Positions 24,039-33,323 of a DNA stretch of 64,000 nucleotides are shown piece by piece. Made by a program: the position numbers and the translations under genes. Source of the stretch: Sphingomonas sp. AR_OL41 (GTDB lineage: Bacteria > Pseudomonadota > Alphaproteobacteria > Sphingomonadales > Sphingomonadaceae); contig NZ_JARYTI010000006.1 of the NCBI RefSeq assembly GCF_029911635.1, positions 62,001 to 126,000 on the forward strand, read 5' to 3'. The notes beneath the pieces were generated by a model that was given only the letters and a program-made list of their open reading frames with translations, was not told the origin of the DNA and searched no databases. Positions within the stretch are counted from its first letter, which is position 1; each line of letters opens with the position of its first letter.

Positions 24039-25436
24039 TCACATGTGGAGCGTGCGCCCATAGGCGGCGAGCACACTCTCGTGCATCATCTCGCTGAGCG
24101 TCGGGTGCGGGAAGACCGTTTCGATCAGTTCCGCCTCGGTCGTCTCGAGCGTCTTGCCGATCGTGTAACCCTGGATCAGCTCGGTCACCTCGGCACCGAT
24201 CATATGCGCGCCGAGCAGTTCACCGGTCTTGGCGTCGAACACCGTCTTGATGAAGCCTTCTGCTTCGCCGAGCGCGATCGCCTTGCCGTTGCCGATGAAC
24301 GGGAAGTTGCCGACCTTGACCTCATGGCCGGCTTCCTTCGCCTTGGCCTCGGTCAGGCCGACGCTGGCGATCTGCGGGTGGCAATAGGTGCAGCCGGGGA
24401 TGTTGCGCACGTCCATCGCATGCGGATGCTTGCCGGCGATCGCCTCGACCGCGATGACGCCCTCATGGCTCGCCTTGTGCGCCAGCCAGGGCGGCGCGGT
24501 GACGTCGCCGATCGCGTAGAGCCCATCGACATTGGTCTTGCACATCGGGTCGGTGACGATGTGCCCGCGCTCGGTCTTCACGCCCAGCGCTTCCAGCCCG
24601 ATATTCTCGGTGTTCGGCACGATGCCGATTGCGACGATGACATGGCTGAACTCGGACGTGACAACCTTGCCGTCCTTGCCCTTGATCGCCGCCTTCACGC
24701 CTGACGCGGTGACGTCGAGCTTGTCGACGCCGGCGCCGGTCATGATCGTCATGCCCTGCTTCTTCAGCGCCTTTTCGAGGAACGCGGAGACATCGGCATC
24801 CTCGACCGGGACGACCCGGTCGAGCATCTCGACCACCGTCACCTCGGCGCCCATGTCGTTGTAGAAGCTGGCAAACTCGATGCCGATTGCACCTGAGCCG
24901 ATGACCAGCAGTTTGCTCGGCATTTCGGGCGGGGTCATTGCGTGGCGATAGGTCCAGACGCGCTTGCCGTCGGCCTTGGCGAAAGGCAGGTCGCGGGCGC
25001 GCGCGCCGGTCGCGACGATGATGTTCTTCGCGGCAAGATCGCTCGTCTTGCCGTCGGCGGCGGTGACGGCGAGCGTGCCCTTGCCCGTCAGCTTGCCCTC
25101 GCCCATGAACACGGTGATCTTGTTCTTCTTCATCAGGTGCGTGACGCCCTGATTGAGCTGCTTCGCCACGCCGCGTGAGCGCTTGACGACCGCGTCGAGG
25201 TCGGCGCTGATCTTCTCGGCGACCAGCCCGTAATCCTTGGCGTGCTGCATGTAATGGAAGATTTCGGCCGAACGCAGCAGCGCCTTGGTCGGGATGCAGC
25301 CCCAGTTGAGACAGATACCGCCGAGATTCTCGCGCTCGACGATCGCCGCCTTCAGGCCCAGCTGCGCGGCGCGGATCGCCGCGACATAGCCGCCCGGGCC
25401 GGAACCGAGCACGATCAGGTCAAAGGTGTCAGCCAC
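24039..25436 (-). CDS. lpdA: Dihydrolipoyl dehydrogenase (E3)
   Basis: E3 reoxidises dihydrolipoyl groups of 2-oxoacid dehydrogenase complexes using FAD and NAD+. The 465-residue protein has the N-terminal FAD site VLGSGPGGYVAAIRAAQLG, the redox disulfide GGICLNWGCIPTKALL, the NAD-binding VIGSGAIGIEFASFY, the second FAD motif GLYAIGDVTAPPWLAHKA and the C-terminal active-site FPHPTLSE, with the His-Pro pair. It lies downstream of the E2 gene, with a small membrane-protein gene between, in one minus-strand transcript. That makes it the pyruvate dehydrogenase-associated E3. Confidence 0.95.
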   Translation of the reverse strand: MADTFDLIVLGSGPGGYVAAIRAAQLGLKAAIVERENLGGICLNWGCIPTKALLRSAEIFHYMQHAKDYGLVAEKISADLDAVVKRSRGVAKQLNQGVTHLMKKNKITVFMGEGKLTGKGTLAVTAADGKTSDLAAKNIIVATGARARDLPFAKADGKRVWTYRHAMTPPEMPSKLLVIGSGAIGIEFASFYNDMGAEVTVVEMLDRVVPVEDADVSAFLEKALKKQGMTIMTGAGVDKLDVTASGVKAAIKGKDGKVVTSEFSHVIVAIGIVPNTENIGLEALGVKTERGHIVTDPMCKTNVDGLYAIGDVTAPPWLAHKASHEGVIAVEAIAGKHPHAMDVRNIPGCTYCHPQIASVGLTEAKAKEAGHEVKVGNFPFIGNGKAIALGEAEGFIKTVFDAKTGELLGAHMIGAEVTELIQGYTIGKTLETTEAELIETVFPHPTLSEMMHESVLAAYGRTLHM

Positions 25437-25478
25437 GATATAAATCCTCGTTCGGCCCCGCTTTCGGGGCTCATTTCG

Positions 25479-25691
25479 TCAATCGCGCGGATCCGCCGCC
25501 GCGCGATCGCCACGCCACGCCAGGCGCAGCGGGCGAATGCCCATGAAGATCACGATGATGGTGACGCCACCGGTCACCTGCCAGATCTCGTTGACCGCCT
25601 GCGGCACGGCGCGCGCGCAAATGGCACCGATCGCGAGCGTCCCGACGACGCCGATCAGCAGGTGCAACAGCTCGGTAATCGTGCGCGTCAC
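25479..25691 (-). CDS. Small membrane protein between E2 and E3 genes
   Basis: A 70-residue protein with two hydrophobic segments (LLHLLIGVVGTLAIGAICA and VTGGVTIIVIFMGI) and a basic C-terminus. It starts with GTG at 25691, a few bases after the E2 stop; the TGAGG at that stop could act as the ribosome-binding site. I recognise no family. Its position inside the E2-E3 operon is the only clue to function. Confidence 0.6.
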   Translation of the reverse strand: MTRTITELLHLLIGVVGTLAIGAICARAVPQAVNEIWQVTGGVTIIVIFMGIRPLRLAWRGDRAAADPRD

Positions 25692-25698
25692 CGTCGCC

Positions 25699-26997
25699 TC
25701 AAGCCAGCATGCCGAGCGGGTTCTCGATCATCGCCTTGAACGCCTGCATCAACTCGGCACCGTCGGCACCGTCGATCGCACGATGGTCGAAGCTGCCGGT
25801 CGCCGACATGATCGTCGCAACGCCGAGCGCGTCGTCGATGACATAGGGGCGCTTCTCGCCCGCGCCGATCGCCATGATCATGCCCTGCGGCGGATTGATC
25901 ACCGCCTCGAACTGCTTGATGCCGTACATGCCCATGTTCGACAGGCTTGCCGTGCCGCCCTGATATTCCTCGGGCTTGAGCTTGCCATCGCGGGCGCGCA
26001 CCGCGAGGTCCTTCATCTCGGTCGAAATTGCCGCGAGCCCCTTGTTCGCCGCATCGACGATGATCGGCGTGATCAGCCCGCTCGGGGTCGACACCGCGAC
26101 GGAGATGTCGGCGCGGCTGAAGCTGATCAGCTGGTCCGGCGTGAACATCACATTGCACTTTGGCACCTGGATCAGGCTGGCGGCGAGCGCCTTGATGATC
26201 AGATCGTTGACCGACAGCTTCACGCCGCGCGCCTCGAGCGCCTTGTTGAGATCGCCGCGCAGCCGCAGCAGCGCGTCGAGCCGGATGTCGACCGTGAGGT
26301 AGATATGCGGCACCTGCTGCTTGGATTCGGTCAGGCGGCGCGCGATCGTCTTGCGCACGTTGGACAGCTTGGTCGCCTCATGCGGAATGTCGGGCACGGC
26401 GGCGGGCTTGGGCGCGGCAGCGGACGTCGGAGCCGCTTGCACGCTGGCGATGGGCACTGGCGCCGGCGCGCTCCCGCTTTTGGCGCCCTCGAGATCGGCA
26501 CGCACGATCCGCCCGTTCGGCCCGGAGCCGTGCAGCGTTGCGAGATCGATGCTCTTTTCGGCGGCGATGCGGCGCGCCAGCGGGCTCGCCTTGACGCGAT
26601 CCCCTGTCGCAACCGGCGCCGCGGCGACCGGCGCGGGTGCCGCTGCGGCAGCCGGTTTTGTCTCGACAGGGACTGGAACGGGCGCCGGCGCCGGTGCAGC
26701 AATCGGCGCTGCTTCGGCCTTGGGCGGCGCAGCCTCGGTTGCCGGCGCCGCCTCGTCATCGCCGGTCAGCGTCGCGATCACGGTGCCGACCTTCACATTG
26801 TCGGTACCCTCGGCGACCGTAATGCTGGCGATCACGCCCTCGTCGACCGCCTCGAACTCCATCGTCGCCTTGTCGGTCTCGATCTCGGCGAGCAGGTCGC
26901 CCGACTTCACGCGGTCTCCTTCCTTCACGAGCCATTTGGCCAGCGTACCTTCCTCCATCGTCGGGGAAAGTGCGGGCATCTTGATCTCGATCGGCAT
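25699..26997 (-). CDS. pdhC: Pyruvate dehydrogenase E2, dihydrolipoamide acetyltransferase
   Basis: E2 transfers acetyl groups from lipoyl-lysine to CoA and forms the core of the pyruvate dehydrogenase complex. Domain order: lipoyl domain at residues 1-80 with the lipoylated lysine in [12 protein letters not shown], an Ala/Pro linker, the E1/E3-binding domain ([18 protein letters not shown] to [12 protein letters not shown]), and the acyltransferase domain ending with the catalytic [14 protein letters not shown]. Length is 432 residues. I use ATG at 26997; the TTG just before is unlikely. The E1 genes are not adjacent, because a stress-protein gene is transcribed divergently upstream. Confidence 0.93.
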   Translation of the reverse strand: MPIEIKMPALSPTMEEGTLAKWLVKEGDRVKSGDLLAEIETDKATMEFEAVDEGVIASITVAEGTDNVKVGTVIATLTGDDEAAPATEAAPPKAEAAPIAAPAPAPVPVPVETKPAAAAAPAPVAAAPVATGDRVKASPLARRIAAEKSIDLATLHGSGPNGRIVRADLEGAKSGSAPAPVPIASVQAAPTSAAAPKPAAVPDIPHEATKLSNVRKTIARRLTESKQQVPHIYLTVDIRLDALLRLRGDLNKALEARGVKLSVNDLIIKALAASLIQVPKCNVMFTPDQLISFSRADISVAVSTPSGLITPIIVDAANKGLAAISTEMKDLAVRARDGKLKPEEYQGGTASLSNMGMYGIKQFEAVINPPQGMIMAIGAGEKRPYVIDDALGVATIMSATGSFDHRAIDGADGAELMQAFKAMIENPLGMLA

Positions 26998-27123
26998 CAA
27001 CGGCGTCCTTGTCTTTTGCGCGAGTCCGTAGCGGCGCTTTCCTTCGCGCCCGATCCCGTCCCGGTCAAGCCTTGCGCCGAACGCGGCGGCGCGCCACCTT
27101 CACATCAAACAGGAGGGGCCGCC

Positions 27124-27579
27124 ATGCGCATCTATCTCGTCGTCGTCGACGAAAGCCCGGAATCGCAGATTGCGCTGCGCTTCGCCGCGCGCCGTGCGGT
27201 CAAGACCGGGGGCGGCGTTGAGATCCTGACGCTGATCCCGCCATCGGAGTTCGTCGCCTTTGCCGGCGTCCAGGCGACGATCGAGGAGGAGGCGCGAATG
27301 CACGCCGAGGCACTGATTGCCGGCGCGGCCGGCGCCCTGCTCGAGGAATCGGGGCTGCATCCGTCGATCACGGTTCGCCAGGGCGACGGCCCGAAGATCA
27401 TTCGCGACATGATCGACGCCAACTCCGACATCGCCGCGTTGGTGCTCGGCGCGGCGGCGATCGGCGCGCCGGGGCCGCTGGTCAGCCATTTCGCCGGGAC
27501 CGACGCCGGCATTCTCAAGATTCCGCTGATGATCATTCCCGGCAGCCTCGATCGCGACGCGATCGACCGGCTGAGCTGA
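27124..27579 (+). CDS. Universal stress protein (UspA family)
   Basis: This 151-residue protein has the UspA fold: an N-terminal strand IYLVVVDESPESQIALRFAAR, a central helix and a C-terminal strand followed by VLGAAAIGAPGPLVSHFA, which resembles the ATP-binding G-x2-G-x9-G(S/T) region, then IPLMIIPGS. A strong AGGAGGGG at 27111-27118 precedes the ATG. The family responds to starvation and other stress. It is divergent from the pyruvate dehydrogenase E2 gene, and its end lies close to the end of the next, convergent gene. Confidence 0.88.
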   Translation: MRIYLVVVDESPESQIALRFAARRAVKTGGGVEILTLIPPSEFVAFAGVQATIEEEARMHAEALIAGAAGALLEESGLHPSITVRQGDGPKIIRDMIDANSDIAALVLGAAAIGAPGPLVSHFAGTDAGILKIPLMIIPGSLDRDAIDRLS

Positions 27580-27587
27580 GCGCGCGT

Positions 27588-28286
27588 TCAACGAACTTTC
27601 TGAAAAGCGCCATAGGTCACGGTCGCGCGCATCGTGCCGGCCTTGCCGAGCAGGGAGCCAGCAAGGTTGCTCGATGACTCGGCCGGGACCGGGTATCCGT
27701 CCGCGAGCAGATGGTAACGCCCGCCGATCGAGATATTCTGCACCGAGGCGACCAGCATCATCCTGAAGCCCTTGGTCGAGACGAGCCGAACCTGCTCGAC
27801 GATCGGCACCTTGCCCCGGGTGTTGACCAACGCCTCGGCCTGCGTGTCGGCCGATGCATCGTGCGAGCCGATCTTTAGTGCGCCGGGCGGCAGTTGCGCG
27901 AAGCGGTAGGTGACGTAACCCGGAGCACCGTCGTTACGCGTCGCCGGCGCGCCAAACCATTTCACGATCTCGCCGTAAAAAGGCACTGGCCCGCGCTTCA
28001 CCTTGCGCGATTGCTCGGCTTCCTTGGCGGTCGGCGCACGCCCGTCGACGCTCAACAGCGACCATTGCTGGCCGGCGGGCCGGCGCGGATCGAACGCTTC
28101 CTCGAACACCTGGCGCGCCGCGCCGGTGCGCTCGACGACCAGCGTGCGCCGGAAGGCATAAAGGTCGGATCGCGTCGCACGCGCCGCCGCGAGCACCTGG
28201 TTTTGCAGCACATCGGCATGCGCGACGCCCGTGGCTCCGCTCGTCATGACGGCCAAACAGACGGCCAAACACTTTGCAAACTTCAT
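27588..28286 (-). CDS. Exported protein of unknown function
   Basis: A 232-residue protein with a signal peptide (MKFAKCLAVCLAVMTSGATGVAHA). The mature part has FRRTLVVERTGAARQVFEEAFDPRRPAGQQW and a beta-rich second half (VEQVRLVSTKGFRMMLVASV, YHLLADGYPVPAES). It looks like an outer-membrane-associated or periplasmic beta-barrel/lipocalin-like protein of sphingomonads, but I do not recognise a named family. It is a single-gene unit divergent from the TonB receptor gene. A shared 206-base upstream region would allow joint control. Confidence 0.65.
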   Translation of the reverse strand: MKFAKCLAVCLAVMTSGATGVAHADVLQNQVLAAARATRSDLYAFRRTLVVERTGAARQVFEEAFDPRRPAGQQWSLLSVDGRAPTAKEAEQSRKVKRGPVPFYGEIVKWFGAPATRNDGAPGYVTYRFAQLPPGALKIGSHDASADTQAEALVNTRGKVPIVEQVRLVSTKGFRMMLVASVQNISIGGRYHLLADGYPVPAESSSNLAGSLLGKAGTMRATVTYGAFQKVR

Positions 28287-28492
28287 CGCTTACTCCCGGG
28301 AGAAAGCCCGTCTCGATCAGCTTTGCGGCAAGGAAAAGGCCAGCGCGAAAATTCCCGGACATGCGACACCGCAGGGCTCAGCCCAAAAAAAACATTCAGT
28401 TGTCACAGTTTGGTCACGCAAGCCCATCAAAGGCCGGCCAGCGCCCGCGGCCGATTCACGAAGTCGCGGCAACTTTCAGGGAAAATCGTCAC

Positions 28493-30841
28493 ATGACCCA
28501 TTTCAAGCCCAGCACCTTGTTGCTCGCCGGGATCGCCACACTCGCGCTGATGCCCGGCGCCGCGCAGGCCCAGGCTGCGGACGCCTCCGCCGCCGCCCCG
28601 GCCGCGACCAACGATGATCCCAACACCATCGTCGTCACCGCGCAGCGCCGCAGCGAGAACGACCTGAATGTGCCGGTTGCCGTGTCGGTGCTCAAGCCTG
28701 AGGCGCTGACCGACTTCCACGCCGCCGGCGCCGACACGTTGCTCTCCCTGTCCGGCAAGGTGCCGAGCCTCTATGTCGAAACCTCGACCGGCCGCATCTT
28801 CCCGCGCTTCTACATTCGCGGCCTCGGCAACATCGATTTCTATCTCGGCGCGTCGCAGCCGGTCGAGATCATCCAGGACGACGTCGTCGCAGAGCATGTC
28901 ATCCTGAAGTCGAACCCGGTGTTCGACGTCGGCCAGATCGAAGTCCTCAAGGGACCGCAGGGTTCGCTGTTCGGCCGCAACACCACCGCCGGCATCATCA
29001 AGTTCGACAGCGCGCAGCCGACCCAGTCGTGGCAGGGCCAGGGCTCGATCGGCTATGGCCGGTTCAACAGCCTCAACGCCGATGCCGGTGTCGGCGGTCC
29101 GCTGACCAGCGACGGCTCGCTGAGCTTCCGCCTGTCGGGTCTGTTCCAGCATCGCGACAACTGGATCAGCAACAATTACACTGGCCCGTCCGATGACGGC
29201 ACGGTCGGTGGTCACAACGTCATGGGCGGCTTCAACGAGCGCGACGGACGCCTGCAACTGCTGTTCAAGCCGAGCAGCGCACTGAGCATTCGTCTGTCGG
29301 GCCACATCCGCGACTATGACGGCAATGCCTCGATCTTCTATCGCGGCTCGATCATCCCTGGCACCAACAAGGTCCCGGCCAGCTTCGATCGTTCGGTCGT
29401 CGCCTATGACGAGGCGCAGAATAACCCGCAGAGCTACCAAACGCACGGCCTGTCGCTGAAGGCGGACTATGATCTCGGCCCCGCGACGCTGACCGCGATC
29501 ACCGCCTGGGAGCACGCCTCAGGCTATAGCCGCGGCGACACCGATGGCGGCGCGGCGGCCAATTTCGGCGGCACCGCGCCGAACTATTGCGCGGTCGGTT
29601 GCGGCGAATCGCAGGGCCGCCTGCGCGGCCTGAACCAGTGGAGCCAGGAACTGCGCCTTGCCAGCCCCGGCACCGGTGCGTTCAACTGGCAGGTCGGCGG
29701 CATGTATTTCGATGCCCGCGACAATACCGAGTTCGACCAGCGCGCTTTCTTCCTGACCAGCAACGCGCTGGGCACCACGCCCAACCCGAACAATTGGGTG
29801 CTGCTGCATAACGTCAACACGTCCTGGGCAATCTTTGGCCAGGCAAGCTACAAACTCACCGACGCGCTGACGCTGACCGGCGGCGTTCGCGTGACCAACG
29901 ATACCAAGACAACGACGCTGCTCAAGACCGCCAACACCGTCGCCAACGTGTCGACCTTCACGGGCGCCACCAATGTCCGGCTGAGCGATACCAAGCCGAG
30001 CTTCGACGCCAGCCTGCTCTACCGCGTCGACTCCAACGTCAGCGTCTTCGCCCGCGTCGCGCGCGGCTTCCGCGGCCCGACGATCCAGGGGCGTTCGGCG
30101 GTGTTCAACTCGCCGTTCACCACCGCCAATTCGGAAACCAACACCAGCTACGAAGGCGGCGTGAAGACGAGCTTCCTGCACAATCGCGTGCACTTCAACG
30201 CTACCGGCTTCTACTACACTGTCGACAACATGCAGCTCAACGGCAACGACAGCAACGGCAACGGCGTGCTGTTCAATGCTCGCCGCGGCACCGGCTATGG
30301 CGTCGAGGCGGAGCTGGAAGCGCGTCCGACCGACAATTTCCGCATCAACATGGGCCTCAGCCTGCTGCACACGCAGATCGAGGACTCGACCGTTTATGCC
30401 CAGGTCGGCGCAGCCGTTGTCGGTGGCGTCGCCGTGCCGTCGGAGACGGTACTCAACCCGCTGAAGCAGGTCGGCAACAATTTCTACGCGCAGATCAACG
30501 GCAACCCGTTCCCCAATGCGCCCGACTATAACTTCAACATCAGCGCGCGCTACGACATCCCGCTCGGTGGCGAGAGCAAGGTGTTCGTCGCCGGCGACTT
30601 CAACATGCAGGGCAAGACCAACTTCGTGCTCTACCGCACGGTCGAATATACCGCCGACGGCAACAATGAGCTCGGCGCCAAGGTCGGCTACGCCTTCGGC
30701 AAATATGAGATCGCCGCCTTCGTGCGCAACCTGACCAACAACAAGAACCTCGTCGACGTGATCGACACCTCGAACTATCGCGCCGGCATCTACAACGAGC
30801 CGCGCATCTTCGGTCTGATGATCAGCGGTTCGTTCCGCTAA
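28493..30841 (+). CDS. TonB-dependent outer-membrane receptor
   Basis: This 782-residue protein imports a bound ligand across the outer membrane with energy from TonB. It has a signal peptide ending in AQAQA, a TonB-box-like IVVTAQRR segment, a plug domain (PRFYIRGLGNIDFYLGASQPVEIIQDDVVAEHVI, then EVLKGPQGSLFGRNTTAGII) and a beta-barrel ending in SGSFR with a terminal aromatic-type strand. The TAQRRSEN start and plug pattern are typical of sphingomonad receptors. The ligand is unknown, and no siderophore or polymer-degrading enzyme gene is linked. The start at 28493 is preceded by CAGGGAAAA. Confidence 0.92.
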   Translation: MTHFKPSTLLLAGIATLALMPGAAQAQAADASAAAPAATNDDPNTIVVTAQRRSENDLNVPVAVSVLKPEALTDFHAAGADTLLSLSGKVPSLYVETSTGRIFPRFYIRGLGNIDFYLGASQPVEIIQDDVVAEHVILKSNPVFDVGQIEVLKGPQGSLFGRNTTAGIIKFDSAQPTQSWQGQGSIGYGRFNSLNADAGVGGPLTSDGSLSFRLSGLFQHRDNWISNNYTGPSDDGTVGGHNVMGGFNERDGRLQLLFKPSSALSIRLSGHIRDYDGNASIFYRGSIIPGTNKVPASFDRSVVAYDEAQNNPQSYQTHGLSLKADYDLGPATLTAITAWEHASGYSRGDTDGGAAANFGGTAPNYCAVGCGESQGRLRGLNQWSQELRLASPGTGAFNWQVGGMYFDARDNTEFDQRAFFLTSNALGTTPNPNNWVLLHNVNTSWAIFGQASYKLTDALTLTGGVRVTNDTKTTTLLKTANTVANVSTFTGATNVRLSDTKPSFDASLLYRVDSNVSVFARVARGFRGPTIQGRSAVFNSPFTTANSETNTSYEGGVKTSFLHNRVHFNATGFYYTVDNMQLNGNDSNGNGVLFNARRGTGYGVEAELEARPTDNFRINMGLSLLHTQIEDSTVYAQVGAAVVGGVAVPSETVLNPLKQVGNNFYAQINGNPFPNAPDYNFNISARYDIPLGGESKVFVAGDFNMQGKTNFVLYRTVEYTADGNNELGAKVGYAFGKYEIAAFVRNLTNNKNLVDVIDTSNYRAGIYNEPRIFGLMISGSFR

Positions 30842-30855
30842 GACCCTGCCGACCC

Positions 30856-30896
30856 GCCCGCGCGATCGCCGATGGCGATGGCGCGGGCATCTTTCT
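30856..30896 (+). terminator. Terminator hairpin after the TonB receptor gene
   Basis: GCCCGCGCGATCGCC (30856-30870) pairs with GGCGATGGCGCGGGC (30874-30888) with one mismatch and a three-base loop, and is followed by ATCTTTCTC. It lies 15 bases past the receptor stop and before the start of the M28 peptidase gene. Confidence 0.7.
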
Positions 30897-30951
30897 CGCG
30901 GAACCGCGCGCCGGGGTTGAACGCCGGCCCCGCGCCGGGCACGATACCGCG

Positions 30952-32262
30952 ATGCGTATCCTTCTCCCGCTCGCCCTGTTCCCGCTCCTCGCCGCACCCG
31001 CCGCCGCAAAGGAGGGCACGACGCCCGATCCGGCGCGTCTGAAGGCAACGGTAGAGAAGCTCGTCTCGTTCGGCACGCGCCATACGCTCTCGTCGCCCGA
31101 CGATCCGGTGCGCGGCATCGGCGCGGCGCGGCGCTGGGCGGCGGGCGAACTGACTCGCCTCGCCGATGCGTGTAACGGATGCATCACCGTCGCCAATATC
31201 GCCCGCACCTTCACCGGGCCGCGCGCGCCCAACGGCGTCGAGATCGTCGACATACTCGGTTTCCAGCAGGGCCTCGACCCCAAACGCGTGATCATCGTCG
31301 GCGCGCATATCGACAGCCGGGTGTCGGACGCGATGGACGCCACGCACGACGCGCCCGGCGCGAACGACGACGGCTCCGGCGTCGCGCTGGTGCTCGAGGC
31401 GGCGCGCATCCTGTCGAAGGAGAAATTCCGCGCAACGATCGTCTACGCGATCTTCTCCGGCGAGGAGCAGGGCCTGTATGGCGGGCAGCTGCTGGCCGAG
31501 ACCGCCAAGCAGAAGAACTGGACCGTCACGGCGATGCTCAACAACGACATCGTCGGCAATACCATGGGCCAGAACGGCATCCGCGTCGCCGATCGCGTGC
31601 GGGTCTTTTCCGAAGGCATCCGCGCCTCCGAGGAGACGCCGCAACAGCTCGCGCGCCGCGGCAATGGCGGCGAGGATGACGGGCCGTCGCGTACATTGGC
31701 CAAAACCGCCGATGAGGTCGCGCGCGGCATCCCCGGCGGCATCGATGTGTTCGTCGATCGCCGGCCCGATCGCTTCGGCCGCGGCGGCGACCATGAGCCG
31801 TTTCTCAAGCTCGGCTTCCCCGCGGTCCGCTTCTCGGTCGCGGCGGAGAACTGGACGCAACAGCACCAGGATCTGCGGGTCGAGAATGGTATCGCGTACG
31901 GCGACACCGTCGACAAGATGGATTTCGCCTATCTCGCCAGGGTCACCGCGATCAATGTCGCGACGATCCGCCGCCTCGCCGCGGCACCCGCTGCGCCGTC
32001 AGGCGTGACGATCGCCGGCGCGTTGAGCTTTGACACCACGGTCAAATGGCAACCGGTCGACGGCGCGGTCAGCTACCGCGTACACTGGCGCCGCAACGAC
32101 GCGCAGGACTGGCAGCGTTCGGTCGACGTCGCGGCGCCGGCGACGAGCACGGTGCTCGTCAACACGCCCGTCGACGACAATTTCGTCGGCGTCGCGGCGG
32201 TCGCAGCCGACGGCTCGGAAAGCCTCGCGACCTTCGCCGGCCCCGAACCGCGCCAGCCCTGA
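30952..32262 (+). CDS. Secreted M28 zinc aminopeptidase with C-terminal beta-domain
   Basis: This 436-residue exported protein (signal MRILLPLALFPLLAAPAAA) has the M28 two-metal site: VGAHIDSR (His), PGANDDGSG (bridging Asp), SGEEQGLYG (catalytic Glu plus ligand), NNDIVGN (Asp) and a late His in QQHQDL. Residues about 345-430 form a fibronectin-III-like beta-domain (VKWQPVDGAVSYRVHWR). M28 enzymes remove N-terminal amino acids from peptides in the periplasm or outside. The start is the ATG at 30952. Hairpins on both sides indicate a single-gene unit. Confidence 0.88.
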   Translation: MRILLPLALFPLLAAPAAAKEGTTPDPARLKATVEKLVSFGTRHTLSSPDDPVRGIGAARRWAAGELTRLADACNGCITVANIARTFTGPRAPNGVEIVDILGFQQGLDPKRVIIVGAHIDSRVSDAMDATHDAPGANDDGSGVALVLEAARILSKEKFRATIVYAIFSGEEQGLYGGQLLAETAKQKNWTVTAMLNNDIVGNTMGQNGIRVADRVRVFSEGIRASEETPQQLARRGNGGEDDGPSRTLAKTADEVARGIPGGIDVFVDRRPDRFGRGGDHEPFLKLGFPAVRFSVAAENWTQQHQDLRVENGIAYGDTVDKMDFAYLARVTAINVATIRRLAAAPAAPSGVTIAGALSFDTTVKWQPVDGAVSYRVHWRRNDAQDWQRSVDVAAPATSTVLVNTPVDDNFVGVAAVAADGSESLATFAGPEPRQP

Positions 32263-32269
32263 CGCAAAA

Positions 32270-32298
32270 CCGGCGCCCCGCGATGCGCGGGACGCCGG
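32270..32298. terminator. Bidirectional hairpin after the M28 peptidase
   Basis: CCGGCGCCCCGCG (32270-32282) pairs with CGCGGGACGCCGG (32286-32298) with one mismatch and the loop ATG. It lies between the convergent peptidase and RcnB-like genes. The plus-strand run-out is CTCGATCATTCTT, a weak T-tract. Confidence 0.65.
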
Positions 32299-32322
32299 CT
32301 CGATCATTCTTGCCGCGCTATC

Positions 32323-33210
32323 TCAGCGGCACCCGCATACGCAGGTGCAGCTCCGTCGCACCGGCGCACGCCAGCGATGCACCGGCCGCGCTACGCGGCG
32401 CCTTGCGACATAGGTCTCGACATATTCGGTCGTCGTGGTGGTCACCACTGGCGCCGACTCGATCGTCACAACCGTGGTGGTCGCCGGGGGATAGTAAAAG
32501 CCGCCCGCCGCATAGCCCGCGCCGCTCGAATAGCTGCGGCTGGTATAGCCGCCGCCCTGCTCGCCATAAACGACACGAGCCGGCGGCGGTGGCGGCGGCG
32601 CGTACCCGGCGCCATAGCCACCCTGACCGCCCTCGGCGTAGGCATAGCCGTCATCCGCTTCCGCATAGCCGCCCTGTCCGCCCCGGGCGTATCCCGCGCC
32701 GTCCCAATCGACGCCGTTGACCGAGTCCCACACCCGGCCGCGCCCGTCGATCAGCACGGCATCGTCATAATAGCGCGACCAGCCATAGCCCGCCGGCGGT
32801 ACAGCCAGGCCGAAGCTGGCATAGTCGCTGATATAGAAGGTCGGCGCGACCCAGTAGCGCGGCAGCGACCAGCCGCGCGTCGGGCGCCGATAGGCGTTCC
32901 AGCCACCCGGCGCGTTGCTGCCGCCCGACCATTGGCCACCACCCGACCAATGGCCCCCCGACCACTGACCGCCGCCATGCGACGGCGGCGACATCACCGG
33001 CGGCCGTGGCTGCGGCGCGGGATAGTTAGCGCCCGGATAGTGGCGCGGCATGGTCTGGCCGCCGCCGCCCTGCCATCCGCCCGTCACCTGACCGCCACCC
33101 ATCACGACCTGGCCATTGCTCATCGGCGCCGGCACGAGTCGCTGCGCCTGCGCGGGCAAGGCGGCACCGGCGGTAACCATCGCGAGGCCAGCAATCATCA
33201 GGGTCTTCAT
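32323..33210 (-). CDS. RcnB-like exported protein, Gly-rich with a cysteine tail
   Basis: This 295-residue protein has a signal peptide (LAMVTAGAALPAQAQ). Residues about 108-165 (YRRPTRGWSLPRYWVAPTFYISDY to LIDGRGRVWDS) match the RcnB-type domain, named after an E. coli periplasmic protein of nickel/cobalt homeostasis. Around it are Gly/Trp/Ser repeats (GGQWSGGHWSGGGQWSGG), Tyr/Gly repeats and a TTTTTEYVETYVA segment. The end is unusual: a basic stretch, then CTCVCGCR, four cysteines in eight residues, which could bind a metal ion or form disulfides. Metal homeostasis is inferred from the family only. Confidence 0.75.
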   Translation of the reverse strand: MKTLMIAGLAMVTAGAALPAQAQRLVPAPMSNGQVVMGGGQVTGGWQGGGGQTMPRHYPGANYPAPQPRPPVMSPPSHGGGQWSGGHWSGGGQWSGGSNAPGGWNAYRRPTRGWSLPRYWVAPTFYISDYASFGLAVPPAGYGWSRYYDDAVLIDGRGRVWDSVNGVDWDGAGYARGGQGGYAEADDGYAYAEGGQGGYGAGYAPPPPPPARVVYGEQGGGYTSRSYSSGAGYAAGGFYYPPATTTVVTIESAPVVTTTTTEYVETYVARRRVARPVHRWRAPVRRSCTCVCGCR

Positions 33211-33323
33211 GGTAAACGCTCCTCAACCGATCCGAGCGAGCCTCGTGCGCCCGCCGGATACTTAAGAATTTCCTTACCATTTCGGTCGCTTCGCGACGAG
33301 TCGCCGGGCTGTCCCGAATCGGA

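Noticed and set aside
25537..27120. A plus-strand open frame opposite the E2 gene, continuous with the universal stress protein
   Set aside because: The upstream part is antisense shadow. The stress protein has its own strong ribosome-binding site and start at 27124.
29519..31048. A 509-codon minus-strand frame opposite the TonB receptor
   Set aside because: Antisense shadow with repetitive Val/Glu/Ala/Gly composition and no domain.
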